This document shows, piece after piece, positions 18,459-27,285 of a stretch of DNA of 64,000 bases. The notes beneath the pieces are model-generated. The model was not told the DNA's origin. It searched no databases and saw nothing but the letters and a program-made list of their open reading frames with translations. Positions within the stretch are counted from its first letter, which is position 1; the number at the start of each line of letters is the position of its first letter. Location: the NCBI GenBank assembly GCA_927441425.1, contig CAKMKG010000008.1:1-64000 (forward strand), written 5' to 3'. The position numbers were made by a program, and so were the translations under genes. This DNA comes from an uncultured Bacillota bacterium (lineage in GTDB: Bacteria; Bacillota; Clostridia; Peptostreptococcales; Anaerovoracaceae).

Positions 18459-19226
18459 ATGGTAAGAGGATTTTATGCAGCGGCATCCGGGATTTTCACA
18501 CAGCAGAAAGCACTGAACGTGATTTCCAACAATATTGCGAACGCCACAACAGCAGGCTATAAGAGCCAATCAACAATGGAATCCAGCTTTGGTGAACACT
18601 TGATTAATAGAATCAGTGCGCTGGACAGTGTGGCGCAAAATAACATCGGTCCCGGTTCCTTTATGACCGTCAATAGCTCCGAATATACGGATTACACCCA
18701 AGGGAGCCTCGAAAGCACCGGAAGATCTGTTGATATGGCACTCAATGGGGAGGGTTTCTTCCTGGTGGAGAGCGAAACCTACGGAACGGTCCTTACGAGA
18801 AACGGTCAGTTTGAAATCGACAGCGAAGGAGAATTATATCTTCCCGGAGTAGGTAAGGTACTGAATGACGGAGAAGACACCATCAGCTTGGAAAGCAGTA
18901 ACTTTACGGTCAGTAAGGCTGGAGTCCTTAGCATCAATGGGGAAGAAGCAGACACACTTTTTGTTGCGGTAATCAATGAAGAGACGGTCATGAAAAGCGT
19001 GGGAAATGGCGTGTTCCAGAGTGTGGAAGGCGGCGGCTATGACCAGGCGGAGATTGGAACCTATACTGTCCTTCAGGGTACTTTGGAAAAATCCAATATC
19101 AACATGGCCCAGGAGATGAGCAAGATCATCGCAGGACAGAACCACTACAATTCCTGCACACAGATCATAAAAATGTACGACACCATCAACGAGAAAACAG
19201 TAAACCAAATCGGAAGAATAGGCTAA
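18459..19226 (+). CDS. flgF: Flagellar rod protein, FlgF/FlgG family (proximal copy)
   Basis: Exported subunit of the flagellar rod or hook-basal body. The N-terminus MVRGFYAAASGIFTQQKALN with ISNNIANATTAGYK and the C-terminus LEKSNINMAQEMSKIIAGQ are the conserved rod/hook coiled-coil ends. I placed the start at the ATG at 18459, eight bases after AGGAGG; an ATG at 18453 lies too close. Whether it is FlgF or FlhO-like cannot be settled from the sequence alone. Confidence 0.88.
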   Translation: MVRGFYAAASGIFTQQKALNVISNNIANATTAGYKSQSTMESSFGEHLINRISALDSVAQNNIGPGSFMTVNSSEYTDYTQGSLESTGRSVDMALNGEGFFLVESETYGTVLTRNGQFEIDSEGELYLPGVGKVLNDGEDTISLESSNFTVSKAGVLSINGEEADTLFVAVINEETVMKSVGNGVFQSVEGGGYDQAEIGTYTVLQGTLEKSNINMAQEMSKIIAGQNHYNSCTQIIKMYDTINEKTVNQIGRIG

Positions 19227-19246
19227 ATGATTTTTTGATAGTAATA

Positions 19247-19352
19247 GCGCCGTGCCGAGGGTATTCTCAAGGAAAACCGTGAAACCTGATACCGACTTGA
19301 TGCGAAGCATCGTAAAGGAGGCGGTTTTCAGGGGAATACCTCTGGCAGGCGC
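19247..19352. repeat. 106-bp palindromic element (family A, copy 1)
   Basis: Left arm GCGCCGTGCCGAGGGTATTC pairs imperfectly with GGGAATACCTCTGGCAGGCGC on the right; inside, AAAACCG pairs with CGGTTTT. A second copy lies at 36186-36265, with the same outer arms but an inner stem of TAATCCG/CGGATTA. The central GATGCGAAGCATC hairpin also occurs in the element at 14181. It sits between two cotranscribed rod genes. Confidence 0.72.
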
Positions 19353-19369
19353 ATTGAAGAGGAGAAAAC

Positions 19370-20119
19370 ATGATAAGAGGATTTTATTCAGGAGCATCCT
19401 GCTTAGTCACCCAGCAAACCAACCTCAACACCATTGCAAACAACATTGCCAATATCGGAACAACGGCCTTTAAACCTCAACAGGCTGCATTTTCCGCTTT
19501 GATGTATCAAAGCTTAGCCGGAGGAGCCGGAGAGGGCAACTATATCTCCAACGGTCATGGTGTTAGGGTGCAGAAGACTGGGGTGGATTTTACCCAAGGA
19601 GATCTGAAGCGCACCGAGATGCCATATGACTGTGCTATCTTGGGAGAAGGGTTTTTCGCAATGGAGAACCAAGAGGACGGAACGATTACATATACCCGTG
19701 ACGGGAACTTCAAGCTGAGTTTGGACGGCGCCAACACATACCTTGTCAACAGCGCAGGAAATTTTGTGCTGGATGCGGAAGGGGAAAGAATCGAAGTCAC
19801 GACCACAACAACCACGGATGCAGACGGAGTTGTAACGACGACAGGTGGATTTGATTCTTCCAGGATCGGTGTTTACTCCTTCGCAAACAACTATGGCCTG
19901 GAATTGGCCGGAGGCGGGCAATATAAGACCACGGAAGGATCCGGTGAAGCGGAAGTTCTTCAGAAGCCGACAGTAAAGGTTGGCTATCTGGAAAACTCCG
20001 GGGTGGATATGGCGCAGGAGATGGTGAAAATGATCGAAGCTTCCAAGGGATTCTCCTTTGGGTCGAAGGTAGTGCAGACTGCCGATGAAATGGAAAAGGT
20101 CATAAATCAGCTCAGATAG
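19370..20119 (+). CDS. flgG: Flagellar rod protein, FlgG/FlgF family (distal copy)
   Basis: Second rod-family protein, 249 residues. The N-terminus MIRGFYSGASCLVTQQTNLN with IANNIANIGTTAFK and the C-terminus YLENSGVDMAQEMVKMIEAS mark the family. An acidic Thr-rich stretch (TTTTTTDADGVVTTTGG) lies in the variable middle. An AGAGGAG RBS sits before the ATG. It forms a pair with the preceding gene as flhO-flhP does in Bacillus. Confidence 0.9.
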   Translation: MIRGFYSGASCLVTQQTNLNTIANNIANIGTTAFKPQQAAFSALMYQSLAGGAGEGNYISNGHGVRVQKTGVDFTQGDLKRTEMPYDCAILGEGFFAMENQEDGTITYTRDGNFKLSLDGANTYLVNSAGNFVLDAEGERIEVTTTTTTDADGVVTTTGGFDSSRIGVYSFANNYGLELAGGGQYKTTEGSGEAEVLQKPTVKVGYLENSGVDMAQEMVKMIEASKGFSFGSKVVQTADEMEKVINQLR

Positions 20120-20264
20120 TTGAGAATTACACTCTCAGTTTAATTTGTAGGAATATTACATTAATTTATTAAGTTATAGTTTCATGTTTTGGCGAGTTGT
20201 GCTATTATCAAATTAGCAAAAAAGAGATCGTGTATTGCAACTTAATGTTAGATTGGAGAAGAAT

Positions 20265-21680
20265 ATGGATCAAATTGAAACTCCCGAAATCAATCAAACT
20301 GCGACTCCGATTACTTTAATCGAGGTTACGGCAAGCGATGACGGAATGACGGGTTTTATCAAGCTGGTCAAACAGGGTGAGAATCCGCCGCCGGTTACGA
20401 AAGAGCAGCTGCTTGAAGCCTTACATGAAAATCGCATTACCTATGGCATTAAAGAGACTTCTTTGGAAAAGCTGGCTGCAAGGCCTATTTATAATATTAA
20501 GCTTGAAATTGCAAAGGGTGTATCGCCAATCAACGGAGAAGATGGGACAATCACCTTTTATGTGTTGCGGGATTCAGAATATCGGCCCGAAATCAATCTG
20601 GAAGGTGCGATAGATTACAAAAATCTGGATTATTTTCAGATTATTAAGAAGGATCAGGTACTGGCCGAAATCACAAAAGAAACTGCAGGCACTGAGGGAA
20701 TGAATATCTACGGTGGCATTATGCCTACAAAGCATGGAAGACCGGTGCCATCCCCTGTCGGTAAAAACACACATCTGACGCAGGATGATACTCTGCTGGT
20801 TTCCGATTGTGACGGGGTCATACGATTTACCAGAGACACCATTGACGTCAATGATATGCTGAAGATCAATGGCAACGTGGATCAGCTGACAGGCAATATC
20901 AATTTCAGCGGTGCGGTGACAATAGAAGGTGACGTGAGCGATGGCTTTACTGTAAAATCAGGCGGCGATATCATCGTAAAGGGCGTCGTGGAGAATGCAA
21001 CCATTGAAGCAGTTGGTAATGTTCATATTTCAAAGGGGATCAATGGGGGTGGAATAAACAGAATCCATGCTGGGGGAAATCTGAAGTGCAAATATATCGA
21101 GCATGCGAATCTTCACATAGAAGGAGATATCAACGCAGATTATATTATCGACAGTGATATTACCTGTATGGGAAACATCGTTTTAGCTGGAAGCCGTGAA
21201 CTCATTGTCGGCGGGGATGTCAGAGTTTTTGGAGAATTAAGAGCAAAGGACATCGGATCTGAAAGTGAAAGAAATACCAGAATTGAAGTGATTGGGATAA
21301 AAAATATGGATACAGAAGCCATGGAGAAACTGACAAAGGAGCGGGATGAACTCAATGCAAGAATTCAACTTCTGGCTGAAAGTGCGCAGAAGCTGAGTCA
21401 ATCCAGAATGAGTGCCGGTGATGATGTGATGGAGCAGCTTGCCATGGCAAAGAAGCAGATTCTCGTAATCAGAGACAAGGTCGATCAGCTGAACGCTCAA
21501 ATTCAGCAGATAGAAAAGAACTGGACTATGGAATTCCCAGGAGCTATCCTCTGTAAAAGAAAAGTCTATCAGGGCGTGAAAATCTATTTTGGTGAAGAAA
21601 AATTTCATTTCATACTTGATAACATTGAACATTGCAGAATTTTCTGGGCGGATGGGACGATTATACACGGGTCCTTATAG
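20265..21680 (+). CDS. fapA: FapA (DUF342) family protein
   Basis: The family is called flagellar assembly protein A; its members have a C-terminal beta-helix of short repeats and a coiled coil. Here the beta-helix is visible as repeated SGAVTIEGDVSDGFTVKSGG and GDIIVKGVVENATIEAVGN-type segments (about residues 210-330), followed by a coiled coil (about 345-425). I prefer the ATG at 20265, preceded by GGAGAA, over a TTG at 20235. A mechanism in this organism cannot be inferred. Confidence 0.85.
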   Translation: MDQIETPEINQTATPITLIEVTASDDGMTGFIKLVKQGENPPPVTKEQLLEALHENRITYGIKETSLEKLAARPIYNIKLEIAKGVSPINGEDGTITFYVLRDSEYRPEINLEGAIDYKNLDYFQIIKKDQVLAEITKETAGTEGMNIYGGIMPTKHGRPVPSPVGKNTHLTQDDTLLVSDCDGVIRFTRDTIDVNDMLKINGNVDQLTGNINFSGAVTIEGDVSDGFTVKSGGDIIVKGVVENATIEAVGNVHISKGINGGGINRIHAGGNLKCKYIEHANLHIEGDINADYIIDSDITCMGNIVLAGSRELIVGGDVRVFGELRAKDIGSESERNTRIEVIGIKNMDTEAMEKLTKERDELNARIQLLAESAQKLSQSRMSAGDDVMEQLAMAKKQILVIRDKVDQLNAQIQQIEKNWTMEFPGAILCKRKVYQGVKIYFGEEKFHFILDNIEHCRIFWADGTIIHGSL

Positions 21681-21764
21681 CGAAGTGAGTCGGAGTCCTC
21701 GAAAGGGACGGTGGGTGCGTATACTTGAGTGAGCGAATAACGGATGAGATGAGGTGAAAACGAC

Positions 21765-22400
21765 TTGGCTGGCAGTTCTTATATAAAAATGGATGTATTT
21801 TATGCGGAAGAGGAAGTTACCGTCTCTTCCAGTAGTATTAGTGCCATGGGTGATAGAATCATCCTGATGGGGGAAGACTTTGGACTGATACCTCATCAAT
21901 CCGTTGTCGAAGCAGTAGGATATCTGCAGGACGGGATTGTTTTCATGAAGGCAAAGGTGACGCTTTCCACTCGATCTCAGCTGAATTTTAATATAATTAA
22001 AACGGATGATAAGCAGGAGCGAAGGAGTTTCTTGAAGGTCAAAGTTCTTATGAATACGAAGCTATTAAGAGCCTTCTCTCTTGGGAGAAATAGCAAGGCC
22101 TTTGCTTTGAACGAACCGATTCAGACCAGGGATATAAGCCTTGGAGGAATAGGTTTTTATTGCAATCGGGTATTATTTAAAAAACAAAAGGTTGAAATTG
22201 ATTTTAATATGCTAAGACCAGGATTTATTGCGCAGGCTGAAGTACTCAGAAAGGAACGAGGCCCCTTCCGAGGTGGATACCGGTTTAAATACGGTTGCCG
22301 ATTCATGAATATCAGCGGGGAAGAAGAAAGAGTGCTTTGCGAGTTTGTTTTCCGTACGCAGATTGAAAATCACAGAAAGCTGACGCATCAAGAGGACTAA
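21765..22400 (+). CDS. PilZ-domain protein, YcgR/YpfA-like
   Basis: Likely cyclic-di-GMP receptor acting as a flagellar brake. An N-terminal YcgR-like beta domain (about residues 1-80) leads to a PilZ domain with the DxSxxG motif DISLGG at 123-128. The upstream arginine motif reads RRSFLK, so the second Arg of RxxxR is Lys91; binding could be weakened. A TTG start follows GAGGTGAAA. The location in the motility operon supports a motility role. Confidence 0.85.
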   Translation: MAGSSYIKMDVFYAEEEVTVSSSSISAMGDRIILMGEDFGLIPHQSVVEAVGYLQDGIVFMKAKVTLSTRSQLNFNIIKTDDKQERRSFLKVKVLMNTKLLRAFSLGRNSKAFALNEPIQTRDISLGGIGFYCNRVLFKKQKVEIDFNMLRPGFIAQAEVLRKERGPFRGGYRFKYGCRFMNISGEEERVLCEFVFRTQIENHRKLTHQED

Positions 22401-22479
22401 TCAGAACTTGCAGATAACAGAATAGGTTATGCAGCAAGATATTAAAATATAGATTCAACGAAAAAGGAGGATTCAACGG

Positions 22480-23268
22480 ATGTCTAAAACAGTAGCGATC
22501 ACGAATCAAAAGGGCGGAGTAGGAAAGACTTCAACTGCAAGTGCCATGGTAAGTGGCTTAGCGGAAAAAGGATATAAGATATTAGCCATCGATCTCGATC
22601 CCCAAGGGAATCTCGGATTTTGCCTCGGGGCAGAAATTGATAACAGCCCGACGGTCTATGAGCTGATGAAAGGCGCGATCCCGATCGATAAGGTGATCCA
22701 GAGGAATGAAAATATCGATATCATACCGTCTAATATCCTTTTGAGTGGAGCCGAGCTTGAATTTAACATGCTAGGAAGAGAATACCTTCTTAAAAACGGG
22801 ATTGCCCCTATACGGGGTAATTATGATTATATTATTATCGATACCCCACCGGCGCTGAATATTTTGACGGTCAATGCCTACACTGCGACGGATAATCTTA
22901 TTATTCCAATGATTCCGGAGATTTTAAGTCTGCTGGGTATCTCTCAATTGAGAGAAACGATCGATCTTGTAAAAAGTATATATAACCCGAAGATTGAAGT
23001 GCTCGGAATTCTTCTTAATAAATATGACAAACGCAGACTCTTGACCAAGGATGTAGAAGAAATGGCGGAAATCATAGCGAAGGAATTGAATACCAAGGTA
23101 TTTAAAACAAAAATTAGATCCTCTGTGTCAGTGGCTGAGGCACCAGCGCATGGTGAAAGTGTTTACAAATACTCTCCTAAAGCGAACTCTACCAAGGATT
23201 ATCGTCAGCTTATTGAAGAGTTGATTTCACAGAAGGGAATGAAACTGGATGGCGAAGAAAAGCAATAA
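22480..23268 (+). CDS. ParA/Soj-type partitioning ATPase
   Basis: MinD/ParA-superfamily ATPase of 262 residues with the deviant Walker A NQKGGVGKTST (residues 8-18), the DLDPQGNLG switch and DTPPALN Walker B-like segment. It lacks the N-terminal FlhF-binding peptide of FlhG and looks like true ParA. In this operon it may position chemoreceptor arrays or flagella, as ParA-type ATPases do elsewhere; that is inference. Its 3' end overlaps the next gene by 20 bases, so the two are probably one unit. Confidence 0.88.
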   Translation: MSKTVAITNQKGGVGKTSTASAMVSGLAEKGYKILAIDLDPQGNLGFCLGAEIDNSPTVYELMKGAIPIDKVIQRNENIDIIPSNILLSGAELEFNMLGREYLLKNGIAPIRGNYDYIIIDTPPALNILTVNAYTATDNLIIPMIPEILSLLGISQLRETIDLVKSIYNPKIEVLGILLNKYDKRRLLTKDVEEMAEIIAKELNTKVFKTKIRSSVSVAEAPAHGESVYKYSPKANSTKDYRQLIEELISQKGMKLDGEEKQ

Positions 23269-23830
23269 AACCGAGCATGTTCTGAAGCTGATCACAAAAA
23301 ACGATGAGACAGCGCAGGACGATGATTTTTTTGTCATTGATCAGGAAATAAGCGAAAACGGTACATCAGCAGCTCGTAAAAAGGGGACGGCGAAAAAAGA
23401 AGAAATCCCGGAAGAAATTCCGGAAGAAATAGAAATTCAACCGGAGATTGCACCTGCACCGCAAAAGAAAGAAATTCCCGTTGTTCCGGAACCGCAGGGG
23501 AAGGAACCGACTACACTCAAAGCGTTCAGAGAACAAGAAAGCCATGGAAGTGCTGTTTTGGAACAGAACGACAACCTCATCAATATCGCGGATGTGTTAG
23601 CACGGGAAAAGGTGGCCTTGGTGATGGAACGGATGAAGGTTTGCACCTGCAAGACCTGTGTGAATGATGTACTAGCCCTGGCTTTGAATTCACTGCCTAC
23701 AAAATATGTGACAACCGATGCAGGGAAGCAGTATTTTCAGCTTGATATTTATAAGAAACAGTACGAAACGGATATTCTGGCGGCGCTTACAAAAGCCTGC
23801 GTGCGGGTTAAGGCAGCCCCAAGACATTAG
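23249..23830 (+). CDS. ComFB-domain protein with long acidic N-terminus
   Basis: The C-terminal domain (about residues 109-193) matches the late-competence ComFB family: VMERMKVCTCKTCVNDVLAL with NSLPTKYVTT and a PRH ending. ComFB-family proteins have recently been described as cyclic-di-GMP receptors. Residues 1-108 are a charged, Pro/Glu-rich linker with repeated EEIPEEI. Overlap with the ParA gene suggests the two proteins work together. The N-terminal region matches nothing I recognise. Confidence 0.82.
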   Translation: MAKKSNKTEHVLKLITKNDETAQDDDFFVIDQEISENGTSAARKKGTAKKEEIPEEIPEEIEIQPEIAPAPQKKEIPVVPEPQGKEPTTLKAFREQESHGSAVLEQNDNLINIADVLAREKVALVMERMKVCTCKTCVNDVLALALNSLPTKYVTTDAGKQYFQLDIYKKQYETDILAALTKACVRVKAAPRH

Positions 23831-23833
23831 CTA

Positions 23834-23871
23834 CACCTGCCGGATATTTGCATGGCAAATGTCAGCAGGTG
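23834..23871. repeat. Short palindrome shared with 60122-60159 (family D)
   Basis: CACCTGC pairs with GCAGGTG, and inside ATTTGC pairs with GCAAAT around ATG. The copy at 60122-60159 has CACCTA with TAGGTG and the same ATTTGC/GCAAAT inner stem, so the outer stem has changed on both sides. There is no T-tract; a terminator role is unlikely in mid-operon. Confidence 0.6.
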
Positions 23872-23907
23872 CGCAAATTGGGCGAACCAATAAAATGAGG
23901 TGAAGAT

Positions 23908-24531
23908 TTGTTAAATAATTATGATGAATTGAGTGATTTACAAATTGACGTTCTTAGGGAAATAGGCAATATCGGCGCCGGCAATGCTGCCACCGCCCTT
24001 GCGACCATTCTGGATGAAAAGGTCGAGATCAGCTTGCCGAAGGTCAGGATCACCGACTTTGACACCGCAGTGAATGCGCTGGGAGGTGCCGAAACCATGA
24101 CGGTTGGAGTCCTGGTTAATTTTGATGGGGAAGCACATGGAATGATCATGTTTTTGCTCAATATGGATGATGCGAAGGCGATTATGAGCATTCTTGTTCA
24201 GGAGGATGAGGAAGGTCTTGACGGCACGCTGAGTGAATTAAAGCTTTCAGCGATCAAGGAGATCGGCAATATCTTGGGATCTTCCTATATCAATTCCATA
24301 TCCACATTAACGGGACTCAGGATCCATATCTCAATTCCCTATATTGCCATCGATATGGCAGGCGCATTGATGAGTGTGCCGATTATAGAATTTGGATCTG
24401 TTGGCGATAAGGTAATGTTTATTGAAGAGTGTTTCTCTGCGGAAGAGAATAATTTATCGAGCAATATCATCATGTTCACAGAAATCGAAACACTAAAAAT
24501 AATTATGGAAAGATTAGGACTTGAAATATGA
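23908..24531 (+). CDS. cheC: CheY-P phosphatase CheC
   Basis: Adaptation protein that removes phosphate from CheY and is boosted by CheD. Both active-site motifs are intact: DVLREIGN (about residue 12) and SAIKEIGN (about 112). The 207-residue length is normal. A TTG start follows GAGGTGAA. It overlaps cheD by four bases, fitting the known CheC-CheD interaction. Confidence 0.95.
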   Translation: MLNNYDELSDLQIDVLREIGNIGAGNAATALATILDEKVEISLPKVRITDFDTAVNALGGAETMTVGVLVNFDGEAHGMIMFLLNMDDAKAIMSILVQEDEEGLDGTLSELKLSAIKEIGNILGSSYINSISTLTGLRIHISIPYIAIDMAGALMSVPIIEFGSVGDKVMFIEECFSAEENNLSSNIIMFTEIETLKIIMERLGLEI

Positions 24532-25016
24532 GCGATTTACTGGTCGTTGGAATATCTGATTATAAAATGGACAGATGTCCAAATGTGTTTGTTACATATG
24601 CGCTCGGATCGTGTGTTGGAATATGTCTCTATGATAAGCAGACAAAGGTTGGAGGATTATCCCATATCATGTTGCCCGAAAGCAGCATGTTCAAGAATAA
24701 TGAAATCAATCGAATGAAATTTGCAGACACCGCCATCGTAGATCTGGTGCAGAATTTGGTTAGGCTGGGCGCAGACAGTCGGAAACTGACCGCAAAGATT
24801 GCCGGGGGCGCTCAAATGTTTGAAGTTCAGCAGGGCAGCATGGTCGGTACGATTGGTGACAGGAATATCGTCAGCGTCAAAAATACGTTACATGGGTTGA
24901 AAATACCAATTCTTGCCGAGGATACCGGATTAAACTATGGCAGGACTGTTTATTTTGATCTGGAAACCGGAATCATGAAGGTGCAGTCCCTCAGCAGAAG
25001 TATCCGCGAATTTTGA
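24528..25016 (+). CDS. cheD: Chemoreceptor glutamine deamidase CheD
   Basis: Deamidates receptor glutamines and activates CheC. The catalytic Cys lies in ALGSCVGICLYD and the His in GGLSHIMLP; the downstream IAGGAQMF with DTGLNYGRTVYFDLETG completes the family pattern. Length 162 residues. The ATG overlaps the cheC stop. Confidence 0.96.
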   Translation: MSDLLVVGISDYKMDRCPNVFVTYALGSCVGICLYDKQTKVGGLSHIMLPESSMFKNNEINRMKFADTAIVDLVQNLVRLGADSRKLTAKIAGGAQMFEVQQGSMVGTIGDRNIVSVKNTLHGLKIPILAEDTGLNYGRTVYFDLETGIMKVQSLSRSIREF

Positions 25017-25105
25017 GTGGAAGTGGTCTTAAGTTTTAATTCCAATGGTCGATATAATTACTACGGAAACCGACATCCATGTAAATTGAAAGGAGAGAGA
25101 ACATA

Positions 25106-25600
25106 ATGTCTGAACTTTATGATGAAAACAAAATATTAGAGGAAGATACCCAGCACGGAAGATTTTTAACGTTTACATTAGAAGATGAAGTATATGGCAT
25201 CGAAATCAAGTATGTTACAGAAATTATTGGAATTCAGTCAATTACTAAGGTTCCTGAAGTGCCTGACTATGTGAAAGGAATCATTAATCTAAGAGGTAAA
25301 ATCATACCCGTTATTGATGTTCGGCTGAAATTCGGAAAACCGTCAATGGAATACGATGATAGAACTTGCATTGTCGTAATCGATATCACCGAAGTTTCTG
25401 TGGGCTTGATTGTTGACAATGTAGATGAAGTTCTAACCATTGATGATCAGGATATCGCTGCTCCGCCTGCAAACAAGACGGGATTTGAAAACAAATACAT
25501 CAAGGGAATCGGAAAATCCGGAGACAGAGTACAGCTTCTCCTCGACTGTGAAAGACTTTTGAAGAATGAGGAAATAGAAATTATAGAAAGTATCAAATAA
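25106..25600 (+). CDS. cheW: Chemotaxis coupling protein CheW
   Basis: Adaptor that links receptors to the kinase CheA in arrays. The SH3-like CheW fold is recognisable from FLTFTLEDEVYGIEIKYVTE, KVPEVPDYVKGIINLRGKII and VIDVRLKFG. The length of 164 residues is typical. A strong AAGGAGAG RBS precedes the ATG. CheA and CheR are not in this window. Confidence 0.96.
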   Translation: MSELYDENKILEEDTQHGRFLTFTLEDEVYGIEIKYVTEIIGIQSITKVPEVPDYVKGIINLRGKIIPVIDVRLKFGKPSMEYDDRTCIVVIDITEVSVGLIVDNVDEVLTIDDQDIAAPPANKTGFENKYIKGIGKSGDRVQLLLDCERLLKNEEIEIIESIK

Positions 25601-25685
25601 AGCAATTGATGCGCAGGCAGAATTCTTTCCCGGCGGGGTAGTTTTGACTGAGTAAACTAAGGGTATTAAATACATAATAAAAATA

Positions 25686-25725
25686 AGATAGTCTGCCATC
25701 ACATGAATCAAATGGCAGACTATCT
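25686..25725. repeat. Perfect 14-bp inverted repeat before cheB
   Basis: Arms AGATAGTCTGCCAT (25686-25699) and ATGGCAGACTATCT (25712-25725) flank a 12-base loop. No T-tract follows on the plus strand, while the minus side is A/T rich. It could be an mRNA hairpin, a processing site or a weak attenuator that lowers cheB relative to cheW; the function is not known. Confidence 0.5.
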
Positions 25726-25788
25726 GGTATTAGCGCCTGAAAGTAGGTTAGGCAAATTAGAAAACAAGAGAAGAAGGGAGTGGATTGA

Positions 25789-26820
25789 GTGAAAGTGTCG
25801 CGTAAGATAAAGGTGCTGATAGTAGATGATTCACTTTTATTTAGAGAAACTCTGGCGAAAGAAATAGCCAAGGATTTTGGGATAGAGGTGATCGGAACCG
25901 CCGAAGATCCTTTCGTTGCAAGAGATAAGATTTTAGAATTGAAACCCGATGTTGTTACGTTGGATGTACAAATGCCTAAGATGGATGGGATTGAATTTTT
26001 AAAGAAACTAATGCCCCAATATCCATTGCCTGTTATCGTGGTAAGTTCTGTTGGCACAAATGTATTCGAAGCATTGGACGCTGGGGCAGTGGATTTTGTA
26101 ACGAAGCCGGAAATAGGCAAGGCCGGCGGAATGAATTCCTTTATCAATGAACTGATTGTAAAAATAAAAATTGCTTCTACCGCCAAAGTCGGAAGCTATA
26201 AAAAAGACTACCAGGCCGTGAAGATGGTATCAAACCATGGCGTTGATATATCAAATACCATACTGGCAATTGGAGCCTCTACCGGAGGAACAGAGGCTAT
26301 TTACAGCATAATTACCGCACTGCCCAGAGATATGCCCGGCATTTTGATTGTACAGCATATGCCTCCTGTTTTTACAAAGCTTTATGCGGATCGGCTGAAT
26401 AATTCCTGTAAGCTTGAAGTAAAAGAAGCCGAGGATGGGGATTTTGTCAAGCCGGGAAGAGTCTTGGTGGCAGCAGGGGATTTTCATATGAGGCTGGCAA
26501 AGGGTTCCTCTGGCTTTTATGTGAAATGTGCCCAAGGAGAAAGAGTCAATGGTCACTGCCCTTCCGTGGATGTACTTTTTGACTCGGTTGCAGCGATTGC
26601 GAAGAACAAAGCCATCGGTGTTATATTGACGGGTATGGGCGCTGATGGAGCCAAGGGACTGCTGAACATGAGAAAACAAGGTGCCTATACCATCGGACAG
26701 GATGAAAAGTCCTCAGTCGTTTATGGAATGCCGATGGTCGCATATAACATCGGAGGAGTGGCCAAACAGCTTCCCCTTAATAACATCGCAGAGGAGATCT
26801 GCAAGCATCTCACTTTATAG
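25789..26820 (+). CDS. cheB: Chemoreceptor glutamate methylesterase CheB
   Basis: Response-regulator-controlled methylesterase for receptor adaptation. Receiver domain residues 1-125 with LIVDDSLLFRE and the phospho-Asp in VVTLDVQMPKMDG; the catalytic domain (about 155-343) has the Ser in IGASTGGTEAI, the His in VQHMPP and the Asp in GMGADGAKG. A GTG start follows AAGGGAG. It is the last gene of the fla/che operon and is followed by a strong terminator. Confidence 0.97.
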   Translation: MKVSRKIKVLIVDDSLLFRETLAKEIAKDFGIEVIGTAEDPFVARDKILELKPDVVTLDVQMPKMDGIEFLKKLMPQYPLPVIVVSSVGTNVFEALDAGAVDFVTKPEIGKAGGMNSFINELIVKIKIASTAKVGSYKKDYQAVKMVSNHGVDISNTILAIGASTGGTEAIYSIITALPRDMPGILIVQHMPPVFTKLYADRLNNSCKLEVKEAEDGDFVKPGRVLVAAGDFHMRLAKGSSGFYVKCAQGERVNGHCPSVDVLFDSVAAIAKNKAIGVILTGMGADGAKGLLNMRKQGAYTIGQDEKSSVVYGMPMVAYNIGGVAKQLPLNNIAEEICKHLTL

Positions 26821-26843
26821 CATATTCGATAATCAAATCAGAA

Positions 26844-26885
26844 AATAGAAAACTCCGGCCTTCTTGGAAGCCGGAGTTTTCTATT
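26844..26885 (+). terminator. Terminator of the fla/che operon
   Basis: Arms AATAGAAAACTCCGGC (26844-26859) and GCCGGAGTTTTCTATT (26870-26885) form a 16-bp perfect stem; the T-rich lower stem gives a classical intrinsic terminator about 24 bases after cheB. The symmetric A/T flanks could also stop transcription from the other side. Confidence 0.85.
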
Positions 26886-27007
26886 GGATCCTGTAAAGGG
26901 GAGGGCACACGCGTTAATGTAAATTATGGTAAATTATAGGATATAATAGTATAAGTACCACCAAAAAAGCGATAAATTATCGAAATATTGATCGACGTTT
27001 TGAACAT

Positions 27008-27169
27008 ATGGAAACAATGTATCGAACCATTAAAGATATGTTAAAAACTGTCGATATAGAATTCAACAGAAACTACTTCAATTTCAACAAAGAAATAACA
27101 ATCGACCTCGTTACTATTCGTAACGAGCGGGTATCATTTGAAGAAGTTAGAAACCAGACGAGTGACTGA
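27008..27169 (+). CDS. Possible small protein of 53 residues, unknown
   Basis: The frame from ATG 27008 to TGA 27169 encodes METMYRTIKDML followed by KTVDIEFNRNYFNFNKEITI and ends in VRNQTSD. There is no convincing RBS, but the frame is open for about 25 codons further upstream without a start, which could mean the remnant of a longer gene. It lies in the 465-base gap between cheB and the large receptor; nothing else is evident in that gap. I do not recognise a family. Confidence 0.25.
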   Translation: METMYRTIKDMLKTVDIEFNRNYFNFNKEITIDLVTIRNERVSFEEVRNQTSD

Positions 27170-27285
27170 ATAAAAAAGGAGGGAACCGAATCAGGCAGTT
27201 GGCATTAGTGAAGGGGTAGTTATTAGATAGGTACAATATAGGCTTTTAATATATTTATACAAAAGATAAAAAGGAGGAGTAAATC

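Noticed and set aside
22480..23268. FlhG (flagellar number regulator)
   Set aside because: Lacks the N-terminal FlhF-activating peptide and no flhF is adjacent; it resembles ParA/Soj more closely.
25593..26186. Minus-strand open frame of 197 codons opposite cheB
   Set aside because: Antisense to the CheB receiver domain; no RBS and it would end inside the intergenic hairpin region.
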